The notes: generated by a model not told the origin, from the sequence alone. 64,000 nucleotides of DNA from an uncultured Duncaniella sp. (GCF_910578445.1 NZ_CAJTQC010000008.1:42301-106300), one strand, 5' to 3'; numbered from the stretch's first letter, positions 34,765 through 43,840 are shown. Numbers and translations are program-made.

Positions 34765-34854
34765 CGAAAGTTTTGAGTGCCTATGACTCTTTATTTCAGT
34801 CACATAGCACGCTATGCTCCTTCAATTCAGAGCCATATCCATCTCAAAACTTTC
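34765..34854. repeat. Right internal hairpin of the MITE
   Basis: Perfect 13-bp base (CGAAAGTTTTGAG with its complement at 34842-34854), then an imperfect stem and the tip CATAGCACGCTATG (34803-34816). The tip resembles that of the left hairpin. Confidence 0.7.
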
Positions 34855-34891
34855 GCTCAGATTTTAACTATTGTTATTAAACACCCTCTTA

Positions 34892-35024
34892 AAGGGTGAT
34901 GTAGGAAATTTGATGTGGGCGCTCCGTCTCAGAGTGCCCACATCTGTGTTTTAACGAATCAAGATTTTGCTAATCAACTTATTGGAGTTGAAATCTGTTG
35001 ACGATGCCGTGTGTCTGCATAGTG
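34892..35024. other. Short intergenic stretch, no gene seen
   Basis: Between the MITE and the small minus-strand gene. Contains GTGGGCGCTCCG and a loose complement GAGTGCCCAC (34915-34942), possibly a hairpin ending either unit. Nothing else identified. Confidence 0.3.
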
Positions 35025-35246
35025 TCAGCTTGCTGTCTTAGGGTGAGTTAGACGTTTTGAATCCTGTGTCACGTAAAATCGGATGACTGCATAAATGATG
35101 TTTTGCATCGGTGTCAGTGTGTCCTCCGGATTTTGTCCGAGAATAAACTCCATGCTTAGGGCATTGCTGATTGGAGCGCGGTCGGTTGGTTGGAGAGAGT
35201 TGATTGTGTCGATGACGCGCGGACTGATGACAAATGAAGTTTTCAT
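35025..35246 (-). CDS. Small conserved-looking hypothetical protein
   Basis: 73 residues: MKTSFVISPRVIDTINSLQP, then ISNALSMEFILGQNPEDTLTPMQNIIYAVIRFYV. The pattern (helical, acidic loop, aromatic helix) and the normal codon use look like a real protein, and I believe similar short proteins occur in Bacteroidales, but I cannot name a family. A minus-strand -7 box TATCTTTG (35317-35324) lies about 70 bases upstream. Cytoplasmic by composition; no signal or membrane segment. Confidence 0.6.
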   Translation of the reverse strand: MKTSFVISPRVIDTINSLQPTDRAPISNALSMEFILGQNPEDTLTPMQNIIYAVIRFYVTQDSKRLTHPKTAS

Positions 35247-35377
35247 GATGAGGCGATTTTGAGAAGTGAGAAAAATGAGGAGGTGGTTGATTTGGGAGAA
35301 TGAGTGGTTGACATTGCAAAGATAGTAAGATGTATGGGCTTAATCATTGCCCGTCTGAATTAAAATATATTAACAGT

Positions 35378-35418
35378 AAAAAAGCGCCACCTGCCATATA
35401 TTGCAGGTGGCGCTTTTT
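35378..35418. terminator. Bidirectional terminator after htpG
   Basis: 16-bp perfect stem (35378-35393 with 35403-35418), A-run and T-run on opposite sides. 30 bases downstream of the htpG stop. Confidence 0.92.
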
Positions 35419-35447
35419 TTATTGTTAACAGTAGTGGTGGTAATGCG

Positions 35448-37490
35448 TTAAAGCATCTTTACTGACCGGTTGATAAATTCATTGAGGTCACGGCCGCGGA
35501 GAAGTCCGTTGGCAAGAAGGGCGAGGTCGATGGCCTGTTTTACGACCGGTTTCTCAGAAGCATAGCGAGCTATGAGTTCTTCTTTTTCCTTGCGGTTCTT
35601 CTCGACATTGTCGGAAAGCTGCTTTTCTTCAGCCTTTTGTTCGTCGGTAGGATTGTTGTCCTTGATTTCGGAGCGGAGAACGGTAATCTTTTCGTTGTCT
35701 GCGTCAATCGAACTGTTGATTGGAGCAAGTTTTTCGGAAAGAGCCTTTTCGGCTTCGTCGAGGATTTTCGCAACAACCGGCTGAGATGTGTTGACGATAA
35801 GGTTGTAGCTATCGGGTAGTTCAGCATAGAAACTCATGCCGGGCTGGGTTGCAGCCATGTCTTTCATGCGTCGCATGTACTCATTCTGAGTGATGAGAAT
35901 CGGGTTGGCTGCCGGGTCGAGTGACTCGAACGACACAAGGAAGTCGGCTTTTTCTACGGCAGGAATCTGGCTGCGGAACAAGGGGGTCAGGAGCGAAATC
36001 TGTTCCGGAGTAAGTCCGCTGTCCTTAGCTTCCTCTTTCGGGATGAGTTTTTCGGCGACATCACTGTCGACACGTACAAAACGGGTCTTTTCAAGCTTGC
36101 TTTCAAGCATTGAAATGAAATGCCCGTCGAGCTGTCCGTCCATGAGCAGGACATTATAGCCCTTCTCATTTGCCGAATGTATGTAGTTGTACTGGGCGGT
36201 TACGTCAGTTGCATAGATATAGACTACATTGCCGTCCTTGTCTGTCTGAGATGCTTCAACGAGTGTGCGGTATTCATCAAGGGTGAAGTATTTCCCCTCT
36301 GTGTCACGGAGGAGGGCGAATTTCATGGCCGAGTCACAGAATTTCTCGTCGGTCAACATGCCATACTCGATGAAAATCTTGATGTCGTCCCATTTAGATT
36401 CGAAATCAGACCGGTTTTCTTTGAAAAGTTCATCAAGACGTGAAGCCACTTTCTTTGTGATGTAGCCTGAGATTTTCTTGACGGCTGTATCGCTCTGAAG
36501 ATATGAACGGGAGACATTAAGAGGAATGTCGGGAGAATCAATCACACCCTGAAGAAGCATCATGAATTCCGGAACGACCCCTTCGACAGAGTCTGTCACA
36601 TAGACCTGATTGCAATAGAGCTGGATACGGTCTTTACGGATGTCAAGATTGCTCTTTATTTTGGGAAAGAACAGGATGCCTGTAAGTGTAAACGGATAGT
36701 CTACGTTCAGATGTATCCAGAACAATGGGTCTTCCTGTCCGGGATAAAGCTCATGGTAGAATTTGCGGTAGTCCTCGTCGGTCAGTTCAGCCGGCTTTTT
36801 AGTCCATGCCGGTTCGATGTCATTGATGATCTTGTCTTTGTCTGTATCGACATATTTACCGTCTTTCCATTCCTGTTCTTTGCCCGAAACGACCGGGACA
36901 GGCAGGAAACGGCAATATTTCTTCAACAGGGTGTCTATGCGTGCCTGTTCAAGAAATTCCTTGTTGTCATCATCGATATAGAGCACGATGTCCGTACCGC
37001 GTTCGGCTTTGTCGGTCGGCTCCATTGTGTATTCAGGGCTGCCGTCGCAAACCCATTTGACAGCTTCAGCGCCTTCCTTGTAGCTCAATGAGCGGATTTC
37101 GACTTTCTTGGCCACCATGAACGCGGAGTAGAAACCGAGTCCGAAATGACCTATAATAGCATTGGCAGTGTCCTTATATTTATTAAGGAATTCTTCCGCT
37201 CCTGAGAATGCAATCTGATTGATATATTTATCAATGTCTTCCGACGTCATTCCGATGCCATGATCGCTTACGGTAAGCGTGCCTGCCTCTTTGTCAATGG
37301 TGACGCGGACTTTCATTTCGCCGAGTTCGCCTTTGAATTCGCCGAATGAGGCAAGTGTTTTCAGCTTTTGTGTCGCATCAATGGCATTGGATACGAGTTC
37401 GCGAAGAAAAATTTCGTGGTCGGAGTAGAGGAATTTTTTTATGACCGGAAATATGTTTTCGGTCGTTACTCCAATCTGTCCTTTTTGCAT
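35448..37490 (-). CDS. htpG: Molecular chaperone HtpG (Hsp90)
   Basis: 680 residues. GHKL ATPase N-domain with FLRELVSNAIDAT (29-41), DHGIGMT and GHFGLGFYSAFMV; middle domain with FPKIKSNLDIRKDRIQLYCNQVYV and NVSRSYLQSD; C-terminal dimerisation domain. A charged segment near 600-640 (EKITVLRSEIKDNNPTDEQK) resembles a coiled coil and makes it longer than E. coli HtpG (624), as seen in Bacteroidales. Cytosolic chaperone. No heat-shock operator is obvious upstream. Confidence 0.96.
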   Translation of the reverse strand: MQKGQIGVTTENIFPVIKKFLYSDHEIFLRELVSNAIDATQKLKTLASFGEFKGELGEMKVRVTIDKEAGTLTVSDHGIGMTSEDIDKYINQIAFSGAEEFLNKYKDTANAIIGHFGLGFYSAFMVAKKVEIRSLSYKEGAEAVKWVCDGSPEYTMEPTDKAERGTDIVLYIDDDNKEFLEQARIDTLLKKYCRFLPVPVVSGKEQEWKDGKYVDTDKDKIINDIEPAWTKKPAELTDEDYRKFYHELYPGQEDPLFWIHLNVDYPFTLTGILFFPKIKSNLDIRKDRIQLYCNQVYVTDSVEGVVPEFMMLLQGVIDSPDIPLNVSRSYLQSDTAVKKISGYITKKVASRLDELFKENRSDFESKWDDIKIFIEYGMLTDEKFCDSAMKFALLRDTEGKYFTLDEYRTLVEASQTDKDGNVVYIYATDVTAQYNYIHSANEKGYNVLLMDGQLDGHFISMLESKLEKTRFVRVDSDVAEKLIPKEEAKDSGLTPEQISLLTPLFRSQIPAVEKADFLVSFESLDPAANPILITQNEYMRRMKDMAATQPGMSFYAELPDSYNLIVNTSQPVVAKILDEAEKALSEKLAPINSSIDADNEKITVLRSEIKDNNPTDEQKAEEKQLSDNVEKNRKEKEELIARYASEKPVVKQAIDLALLANGLLRGRDLNEFINRSVKML

Positions 37491-37673
37491 AATATATCGG
37501 TTTAAGTTTTTTATATTTATTACTTAGAACAATATAGCAAACAAAATGCCAGAGTGGAAAACTGACAAATTCTGTTAAAAATACTGCAAAAATGACAGAT
37601 TATTCTTTAAGGATTAAGTGTAAAGTATTAAGGATAAAGTAAAGGATGAAGGTTGCGGGGAAGTCCGACATGG

Positions 37674-38774
37674 TTATAATCCGTTGGGGACAACCGGGCG
37701 CGAGGAGACAATGGAGGTGGTGTCGCGAGGGACATTGATGTTGTGTCGGTTGAAAATATTGACCGCATTGCGGATGAAGCCTTTGCGGAAGTGTTCCATC
37801 GACTTGTGCAGCTTCCGGCTCTCCGCAGGGAGAAGTCGGAAATTATCGCCCTTCTCCAAGGCCGGTTGTGTGAACACAAGGCGATAGCTTGCACTGCATA
37901 CGTATGCCCGTCCGAATATGTCGCGTGCAAGCTTGACACGGGCCATTGCTCCTCCACGGGTGTCGGTGGTGCGCATTGAAGAGATGAAGTTGCCCAATGA
38001 GTAGACTGTGAAGCATGGACGGCCTGTCGGCTGGTGAATTTTCAGCTTCATCGGTTGGATTACGTGCGGATGTCCGCCGATTATGAGCTCCACTCCTGCA
38101 TCAGCAAGAAATTTTGCCAGACTTTTCTGAGAGGCGTTTGGCAGGAGTTTGTATTCTTCTCCCCAATGGATACATGCAGCTATGATCTCCGCACCTTTAT
38201 TTCGGGCGTTGCTTATGTCTGATGCGATACGGGCACGGTCGATATAGTCGATTTCGATGTCGGTCCTTTTTGTAATGCCGTTCGTGCCGTATGTGTAATT
38301 GAGAAAAGCGACTTTAAATCCGTTGATGTCATGTATCATCGGGAGCAGTGAATCGCGGTGTGCGATGTTGCGATATACTCCTATATACGGCACGCCTTTC
38401 CCTTCCAGCGTATTTATTGTCCTTATGACGCCTTTGTCGCGTCTGTCAAGAATGTGGTTGTTGGCGGTCAGCAGGAGATTGAAACCGGCCTCTGTGAGTG
38501 CATCGACATAGTTGTCATGCGCACAAAACATCGGATATCCTGAATAAGGGGCTCCTCCCAGTGGTGTCTCAAGGTTTACCACTGCAAAATCGGCCGATGA
38601 GATGTATGGCGAGAGGGATGAGAAGTAAGGAGAGTAGTCAAGTGAGCCGTCGGGCTGTAGAGCCGCATCAATCTGCCGCTGATGTTGCATAGCATCACCG
38701 GCAAACACAATCTCCGCGCTGTCCTGTGGAATCAGCATGGAGAGAAGTGAGAGGAAAACAGCAATCATGCTCAC
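37674..38774 (-). CDS. CapA family protein (poly-gamma-glutamate synthesis/metallophosphatase fold)
   Basis: 366 residues, weak N-terminal signal sequence (1-18). The calcineurin-like motifs of CapA are all present: FAGDAMQH, VVNLETPLGG, LLLTANNHILDR, CIHWGEEYKLLPNASQKSLAKFLADAGVELIIGGHPHVIQP and VYSLGNFISS. CapA proteins help make or anchor poly-gamma-glutamate in Bacillus, but the fold is widespread; without capB/capC nearby the role here is uncertain. Separated from folD by a terminator-like hairpin. Confidence 0.85.
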   Translation of the reverse strand: MSMIAVFLSLLSMLIPQDSAEIVFAGDAMQHQRQIDAALQPDGSLDYSPYFSSLSPYISSADFAVVNLETPLGGAPYSGYPMFCAHDNYVDALTEAGFNLLLTANNHILDRRDKGVIRTINTLEGKGVPYIGVYRNIAHRDSLLPMIHDINGFKVAFLNYTYGTNGITKRTDIEIDYIDRARIASDISNARNKGAEIIAACIHWGEEYKLLPNASQKSLAKFLADAGVELIIGGHPHVIQPMKLKIHQPTGRPCFTVYSLGNFISSMRTTDTRGGAMARVKLARDIFGRAYVCSASYRLVFTQPALEKGDNFRLLPAESRKLHKSMEHFRKGFIRNAVNIFNRHNINVPRDTTSIVSSRPVVPNGL

Positions 38775-38797
38775 GTTTTTGGAATAGGGTTATATAA

Positions 38798-38831
38798 ATT
38801 TCAGGGATGCCCATAACGGCATCCCTGAAAT
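38798..38831 (-). terminator. Hairpin after ffh-folD
   Basis: 14-bp perfect stem (38798-38811 with 38818-38831) just after the folD stop; on the minus strand it is followed by the T-rich TTATATAACCC. Probable terminator. Confidence 0.75.
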
Positions 38832-38838
38832 ATGTCGA

Positions 38839-39720
38839 TTAATTGTAAATCTCTTTTTTTGCGGCGAGAAGGGTGTTGCGCATAAGCGAACAGATGGTCA
38901 TTGGTCCTACACCACCCGGCACAGGTGTGATGAACGCACACTTTTCGGCAACGTTTTCGAAGTCGACATCTCCACGCAGTCTGAATCCGCTCTTGCGTGT
39001 AGCATCGGGGACGCGTGTAGTTCCGACGTCAATCACGGTTGCACCCGGCTTGACCATGTCGGCTGTGACGAATCCCGGGCTGCCGAGTGCGGCGATAATG
39101 ATATCGGCTTCGGCGCATGCCTCTTTGATGTTGTTTGACGCACTGTGTAAAACTGTCACTGTCGCATTTCCGGGGTTGGCCTTCTGCATCATGAGCGAAG
39201 CAACGGGCTTGCCGACAATGTTGCTACGTCCGAGCACCACGCATTTCGCGCCCTTGGTCTCGACACCGTAGCGCTTGAGCAGTTCCATGATTCCCGACGG
39301 GGTTGCAGAAACGAAGCAAGGCAGACCGATTGACATGCGGCCGACGTTTACGGGATGAAATCCGTCGACATCTTTGCGATAGTCGATTGCTTCAATTATT
39401 TTCTGCTCGGAAATATGTTTTGGCAAAGGAAGCTGCACGATGAAACCGTCAACTTCGGGATCGTTGTTGAGTTCAGCAATGGTTTCAAGAAGCTTGGCTT
39501 CGGTCACATCATCCTCGTAGCGGATGAGGGTCGAGCGGAAGCCGCAGGCTTCGCATGCCTTTACTTTGTTGGCTACATAAGTCTCGCTGCCTCCGTCATG
39601 ACCGACGAGGATGGCTGCAAGATGGGGGCGGCGCTTACCTTGGGCCACCATTTCTTCGACTTCAGCTGCGATTTCGCGCTTGATGTCGTCTGCTGTCTTT
39701 TTTCCGTCGATAAGTGTCAT
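38839..39720 (-). CDS. folD: Methylenetetrahydrofolate dehydrogenase/cyclohydrolase FolD
   Basis: 293 residues, standard. Catalytic lysine motif ETYVANKVKACEACGF, GFIVQLPLPKHI and the NADP-binding C-half (KCVVLGRSNIVGKPVASLMM, PGATVIDVGTTR, PVPGGVGPMTICSLMRNTLLA). It makes 10-formyl-THF for purine synthesis (used by PurH). Its ATG overlaps the ffh stop by 4 bases. Confidence 0.97.
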   Translation of the reverse strand: MTLIDGKKTADDIKREIAAEVEEMVAQGKRRPHLAAILVGHDGGSETYVANKVKACEACGFRSTLIRYEDDVTEAKLLETIAELNNDPEVDGFIVQLPLPKHISEQKIIEAIDYRKDVDGFHPVNVGRMSIGLPCFVSATPSGIMELLKRYGVETKGAKCVVLGRSNIVGKPVASLMMQKANPGNATVTVLHSASNNIKEACAEADIIIAALGSPGFVTADMVKPGATVIDVGTTRVPDATRKSGFRLRGDVDFENVAEKCAFITPVPGGVGPMTICSLMRNTLLAAKKEIYN

Positions 39721-41051
39721 CTTCTCATTCCTTTCATGTTACGCATCATTGCCATCGGATTTTTAATGCCCGATACGGCTTTCATCATTTTGCGGGCGTC
39801 GTCAAACTGCTTGATGAGTCTGTTGACTTCCTGAATATCAGTGCCCGAGCCCTTGGCTATACGCTTGCGGCGGCTGCCGTTGAGGATTTCGGGGCGTTCG
39901 CGCTCTTCGGCTGTCATCGAGCGGATGATGGCTTCGATGCCCTTGAATGCATTGTCGTCGATGTCGATGTCCTTAATAGCCTTGCCGACACCGGGAATCA
40001 TTGAAGCGAGTTCCTTCAGGTTGCCCATCTTCTGGATTTGCTGTATCTGCTGGAGGAAGTCGTTGAAATTGAACTGGTTTTTGGCTATCTTGCGCTGAAG
40101 TTCGCGGGCCTGCTTTTCGTCGTAGGCGTTCTGAGCTTTTTCAACGAGTGACACGATGTCGCCCATGCCGAGGATTCGGTCGGCCATACGCGAGGGGTGG
40201 AAAAGGTCGAGCGCATCGAGTTTTTCGCCTGTGCCGACAAACTTGATGGGCTTTGTGACTACCGTACGTATCGAGAGCGCGGCTCCGCCTCGGGTATCAC
40301 CGTCGAGCTTGGTGAGCACAACGCCGTCGAAATCAAGACGGTCATTGAATTCCTTGGCCGTGTTGACAGCGTCCTGACCTGTCATCGAGTCGACAACGAA
40401 AAGTGTCTCCTGCGGTTTGACAGCTTTCTTTATTGCTGCGATTTCCTGCATCATCTGCTCGTCGACGGCCAGACGGCCGGCGGTGTCGATGATGACGAGG
40501 TCGTGATGGTTGGCTTTGGCGTGTCGGATTGCATTTTCGGCAATCTCGACAGGATTCTTATTGCCGTCTTCTGTATAGACAGGGACGTTTATCTGTTCGG
40601 CGAGAACCTTGAGCTGGTCGATAGCGGCCGGACGATATACGTCGCATGCTACAAGCAGCGGACGTTTGCCCTGTTCCGATTTGAGCTTGCGTGCGAGTTT
40701 GCCTGAAAAGGTGGTCTTACCTGAACCTTGCAGACCTGACATGAGGATGACAGTAGGGCTGCCTGACAGATTGACCTGAGCTGTCTCGCCACCCATGAGG
40801 CGGGCAAGTTCGTCATGTACAATCTTGACCATAAGCTCACCGGGCTTGATGGCGTTGATCACGTTCATGCCCAAAGCCTTCGCTTTGACTTCGTCGGTAA
40901 ACTGTTTTGCCACCTTGAAGTTTACGTCGGCTTCAAGAAGTGCGCGGCGCACATCCTTGAGGGTCTCGGCTACGTTGATTTCGGTGATTTTGCCTTCACC
41001 TTTCAGTATCTTGAAACTTCTTTCAAGTCTCTCGCTTAGATTCTCAAACAC
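39717..41051 (-). CDS. ffh: Signal recognition particle protein Ffh
   Basis: 444 residues. N-domain helices; G-domain with P-loop GLQGSGKTTFSGKLA (about 109-123), DTAGRL, TKLDGDTRGGAALS; then the Met-rich M domain (DFLQQIQQIQKMGNLKELASMIPG, ending MMKAVSGIKNPMAMMRNMKGMRR) that binds 4.5S RNA and signal peptides. Directs membrane proteins to the Sec translocon. First of the ffh-folD pair. Confidence 0.98.
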   Translation of the reverse strand: MFENLSERLERSFKILKGEGKITEINVAETLKDVRRALLEADVNFKVAKQFTDEVKAKALGMNVINAIKPGELMVKIVHDELARLMGGETAQVNLSGSPTVILMSGLQGSGKTTFSGKLARKLKSEQGKRPLLVACDVYRPAAIDQLKVLAEQINVPVYTEDGNKNPVEIAENAIRHAKANHHDLVIIDTAGRLAVDEQMMQEIAAIKKAVKPQETLFVVDSMTGQDAVNTAKEFNDRLDFDGVVLTKLDGDTRGGAALSIRTVVTKPIKFVGTGEKLDALDLFHPSRMADRILGMGDIVSLVEKAQNAYDEKQARELQRKIAKNQFNFNDFLQQIQQIQKMGNLKELASMIPGVGKAIKDIDIDDNAFKGIEAIIRSMTAEERERPEILNGSRRKRIAKGSGTDIQEVNRLIKQFDDARKMMKAVSGIKNPMAMMRNMKGMRR

Positions 41052-41100
41052 TTGGAATTGCGGGGGGATAGGGGGTTAGAAAAACTTTTGCTTATAAATA

Positions 41101-41131
41101 CTTAACGGCTTGAATGCCTGCCACCGTTAAG
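41101..41131 (-). terminator. Hairpin after panC-panD
   Basis: 8-bp stem (41101-41108 with 41124-41131), loop of 15. On the minus strand it is followed by TATTTATAAG, a weak T-tail. Possible terminator before ffh. Confidence 0.5.
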
Positions 41132-41140
41132 TCTTCCGGC

Positions 41141-41497
41141 TTATTCCGGCAGAAGACGGTTGGTGCGGGTGTCGGGGAAGAGCACCACAGGCTTGTGGTT
41201 TTTGGCTTCTTCGGGCGTCATCTGTGCATAGCACATGAGGATTACCACATCGCCCACCTGCACTTTGCGGGCAGCAGCTCCGTTGAGACAGATTACGCCA
41301 GAGCCTCTTTCTCCGGGGATGACGTAGGTGTCAAAACGTTCGCCGTTATTATTGTCTACTATATAGATGCGCTCTCCGGGGAAAATTCCGGCTGCGTCAA
41401 GGAGATCTTGGTCAATGGTGATGCTGCCGATGTAGTCCAGACGGGCTTCAGTGACAGTCACACGGTGGATTTTGCACTTGAGTAGTTCGAGTGTCAT
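41141..41497 (-). CDS. panD: Aspartate 1-decarboxylase
   Basis: 118 residues. The self-processing site is Gly24-Ser25 (LDYIGSITID); the serine becomes the pyruvoyl cofactor. The C-half ILMCYAQMTPEEA is typical. Makes beta-alanine for pantothenate and CoA. Overlaps panC by 4 bases. Confidence 0.97.
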   Translation of the reverse strand: MTLELLKCKIHRVTVTEARLDYIGSITIDQDLLDAAGIFPGERIYIVDNNNGERFDTYVIPGERGSGVICLNGAAARKVQVGDVVILMCYAQMTPEEAKNHKPVVLFPDTRTNRLLPE

Positions 41498-42342
41498 TTC
41501 CTTTTTGGATATTTTATGTTGTCAATCAGGCGGACATCTCCGCAGAATACTGTCACACATCCTACTGCGCTGTCTGTCGCATTCCAGTCGCTGACCGGCT
41601 GCATTGTCAGTGCGTCGACGATTTCATAATATTCCACCTCCATTTGCGGGAAAGAGTTGATTTCGTCGATAACATAGCGCTTTGTTTCTTCTACGCTATG
41701 GTCGGCCGCCCATGAGAGGCTGCCTTCTAGTGCCTTGTGGATGGCGGGGGCGATTGCTCGCTGCTCAGGTGTCAGACGGACATTGCGTGAACTCATTGCA
41801 AGACCGTCGTCTTCACGTTTGATAGGGCAGTCGACAATTTCGAGATCAAAACCCTCAAGCTCGACCATTTTTCGGATTACGGCAATCTGCTGGAAGTCTT
41901 TCTCTCCGAAATATGCACGTGTCGGGCGTGTGAAGTCGAAGAGCTTGCTGACAATCTGAGCCACGCCGTTGAAGTGGCCGGGACGCATTGCGCCTTCCAT
42001 CACTTCGGCCACCGGTCCGAGAGCGAACTCGCGGGTGTCTGGCTCGGGATAGATTTCTTCAACCGAAGGGATGAATGCATAGTCAACGCCAGCTTCACGC
42101 ATTAAAGCTGTGTCGGCTTCTTCTGTGCGCGGATAGGTCGCAAGGTCGTTAGGGTTATTGAACTGCGTCGGGTTGACGAATACGCTTACCACTACAGTGT
42201 CGTTCTCACGACGGGCGCGCTCAATCAGTGACAGGTGTCCTGCGTGGAGCGCTCCCATTGTAGGGACGAGTCCGATGCTGCCGTTTTCACGGGCAACGTT
42301 GAGCTTGGCTTTTAATTCTGCTACAGTGCGAATTATTTCCAT
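41494..42342 (-). CDS. panC: Pantothenate synthetase
   Basis: 282 residues. HIGH-like PTMGALHAGHLSLI (28-41), VSVFVNPTQFNNPNDL, YFGEKDFQQIAVIRKMV and MSSRNVRLTPEQR identify it. Joins pantoate and beta-alanine using ATP; the beta-alanine is provided by PanD, encoded next. Consensus promoter 33 bases upstream. panB is not in this window. Confidence 0.98.
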   Translation of the reverse strand: MEIIRTVAELKAKLNVARENGSIGLVPTMGALHAGHLSLIERARRENDTVVVSVFVNPTQFNNPNDLATYPRTEEADTALMREAGVDYAFIPSVEEIYPEPDTREFALGPVAEVMEGAMRPGHFNGVAQIVSKLFDFTRPTRAYFGEKDFQQIAVIRKMVELEGFDLEIVDCPIKREDDGLAMSSRNVRLTPEQRAIAPAIHKALEGSLSWAADHSVEETKRYVIDEINSFPQMEVEYYEIVDALTMQPVSDWNATDSAVGCVTVFCGDVRLIDNIKYPKRK

Positions 42343-42644
42343 TTCTTTTCTGGTATGTCTGAAATTTCAGAGTGCAAAATTAAACATTATTTGTACAACA
42401 AGCAAATAAAAAAGTTTATTGATTCCACTGTATGTTGTCCCGGATATTTATCAATATGTGTGTGCACGTAGATTTGATGTGTGTGCGAATTGAATTTTTG
42501 TGGCTTTGAGTTTGGTTCATAGACGGCGACATTCCGAATGTTGTCGAATGCCGTATTCAAAAAAATTCAAAATGAGACAGAGGCTATGGTATATTGCTGC
42601 AAATTTCGTAACTTTGAAGTTAGATTAATATATTGAACGAAAAA
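42343..42644. other. Divergent intergenic region between panC and recR
   Basis: AT-rich, no frame of note. Carries the panC promoter (42375-42406) and a plus-strand -7 box TAACTTTG (42609-42616), 29 bases before the recR start. Confidence 0.6.
42375..42406 (-). promoter_or_regulatory. Promoter of panC-panD
   Basis: Minus strand TTTG (42403-42406), 20-base spacer, TAATTTTG (42375-42382). Confidence 0.85.
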
Positions 42645-43274
42645 ATGCAACAGGAATTTGCATCAAAGCTGCTTGAGGGTGCTGTCACAGAGTTGTCACG
42701 GCTGCCCGGTATAGGGCGGAAAACTGCATTAAGACTCGCGCTCCACATACTTCGTATGGATGAAGGGATAGGAGTGGCACTGGGAGAGTCTATCATAAAT
42801 ATGCGGCGTGGCATCCGTTACTGTTCTGTTTGCCACAACATATCTGAAACAGAAGTGTGTCCGATTTGTGGTGACGTCAGGCGTGACCGCACGACGGTGT
42901 GTGTGGTGGAAAGTGTCAAGGATGTTATGAGCTTTGAAAACACCGGTCAGTACACCGGACTTTACCATGTGCTTGGCGGCGTGATTTCACCGATGGATGG
43001 AGTAGGACCCGACCAGCTCGCGATTGATTCGCTTGTCGAGCGTGTGGCTGCCGGTGATATCAGCGAGGTTATTCTCGCCTTGAGTGCTACGATGGAGGGG
43101 GAGACTACTAATTTCTACCTTTTCCGGCGTCTTGCCGAATTCAGCGATGTCAGGATTACGCAACTTGCCCGGGGTGTATCAGTGGGAAATGAAATTGAAT
43201 ATACTGATGAAATTACACTCGGACGCTCGCTATTGAACCGTACCTTGTTCGCCGATTCCATACGCCGTAATTGA
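42645..43274 (+). CDS. recR: Recombination mediator RecR
   Basis: 209 residues from the ATG at 42645 (MQQEFASKLLEGAVTELS); a TTG at 42633 could add four. Helix-hairpin-helix RLPGIGRKTALRLALHIL, four-cysteine zinc motif CSVCHNISETEVCPIC, Toprim domain (VCVVESVKDVMSFENTG, YHVLGGVISPMDGVGPD). Works with RecO to load RecA on gapped DNA. TAACTTTG just upstream is a likely -7 box. Converges with the GNAT gene. Confidence 0.97.
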   Translation: MQQEFASKLLEGAVTELSRLPGIGRKTALRLALHILRMDEGIGVALGESIINMRRGIRYCSVCHNISETEVCPICGDVRRDRTTVCVVESVKDVMSFENTGQYTGLYHVLGGVISPMDGVGPDQLAIDSLVERVAAGDISEVILALSATMEGETTNFYLFRRLAEFSDVRITQLARGVSVGNEIEYTDEITLGRSLLNRTLFADSIRRN

Positions 43275-43308
43275 GGCATATGGATTGTTGGCGGCGCATT
43301 GCCAACGA

Positions 43309-43824
43309 TTATAAGAATTTCTGATAAAGATATGCGTCGGTATATGAGTCGGCTTTACGCAACCATGATTTGAACCTGCCGGAGATTCGATAGCCTGCTT
43401 TTTCAAAAAGCCTGCGTGAAGGGATGTTGTCAGCTGCAACGGTGCTGAACAGTTGATGCAGTGAGTATGTCTCACGGCAGTATCTTGCTGTAAGTTCAAG
43501 CGTCCTAAGCCCGTAGCCATGACGTTGAAACTCGCTCGAAATCAGTATGCCGACTCCGCAGCGAGAATTGGCCGCATCGAAATCACACAAATCGAGTGTG
43601 CCGATGGTTTTATTATTCTCGTTGAGTGTTATCATCAGTCTTAGCTGCTTTGCCGAGTAGATGTCGGAATCATAATTATTGACATAGTCCCATAACTGTT
43701 TTCGGGAGTATGGGGCAAGTGTTACTCCTACGCTCCATAGGCTGGGGTCATTTTCCCACTGATAGAGAGTGTCTACGTCAATAGGCTCTAAGGCTCTTAA
43801 TGAAATGATACCGTCGCTTAGCAT
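43309..43824 (-). CDS. GNAT family N-acetyltransferase
   Basis: 171 residues from the ATG at 43824 (MLSDGIISLRALEPIDVDTLYQWENDP); extending to an upstream ATG would read through the trxB terminator. Acetyl-CoA binding loop EFQRHGYGLRTLELTARYC, then ADNIPSRRLFEKAGYRISG, the RimJ/RimL/SpeG-like pattern. The acceptor (protein N-terminus, polyamine or other) is unknown. Cytoplasmic. Confidence 0.88.
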   Translation of the reverse strand: MLSDGIISLRALEPIDVDTLYQWENDPSLWSVGVTLAPYSRKQLWDYVNNYDSDIYSAKQLRLMITLNENNKTIGTLDLCDFDAANSRCGVGILISSEFQRHGYGLRTLELTARYCRETYSLHQLFSTVAADNIPSRRLFEKAGYRISGRFKSWLRKADSYTDAYLYQKFL

Positions 43825-43840
43825 ACATATATAATTATAA

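Larger units (their letters stand above)
34566..34891. mobile_element. MITE-like element, 320 bp, with 33-bp perfect terminal inverted repeats and TTA target duplication
   Basis: Terminal inverted repeats 34569-34601 and 34856-34888 are perfect over 33 bases (outer end GAGGGTGTTTAATAACAATA). TTA flanks both ends (34566-34568 and 34889-34891), consistent with a 3-bp target site duplication. Inside there is no open frame long enough for a transposase; instead two imperfect long hairpins occupy it (see separate entries). A TNA duplication is known for some IS5-family transposases, so mobilisation in trans by one is a reasonable guess, not a demonstration. Confidence 0.85.

Noticed and set aside
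34566..34891. Complete insertion sequence
   Set aside because: No reading frame of transposase length or motif occurs between the inverted repeats; the element is non-autonomous.
37674..38774. Capsule or poly-gamma-glutamate operon
   Set aside because: Only the CapA-type gene is present; capB, capC and capE are absent from the window.
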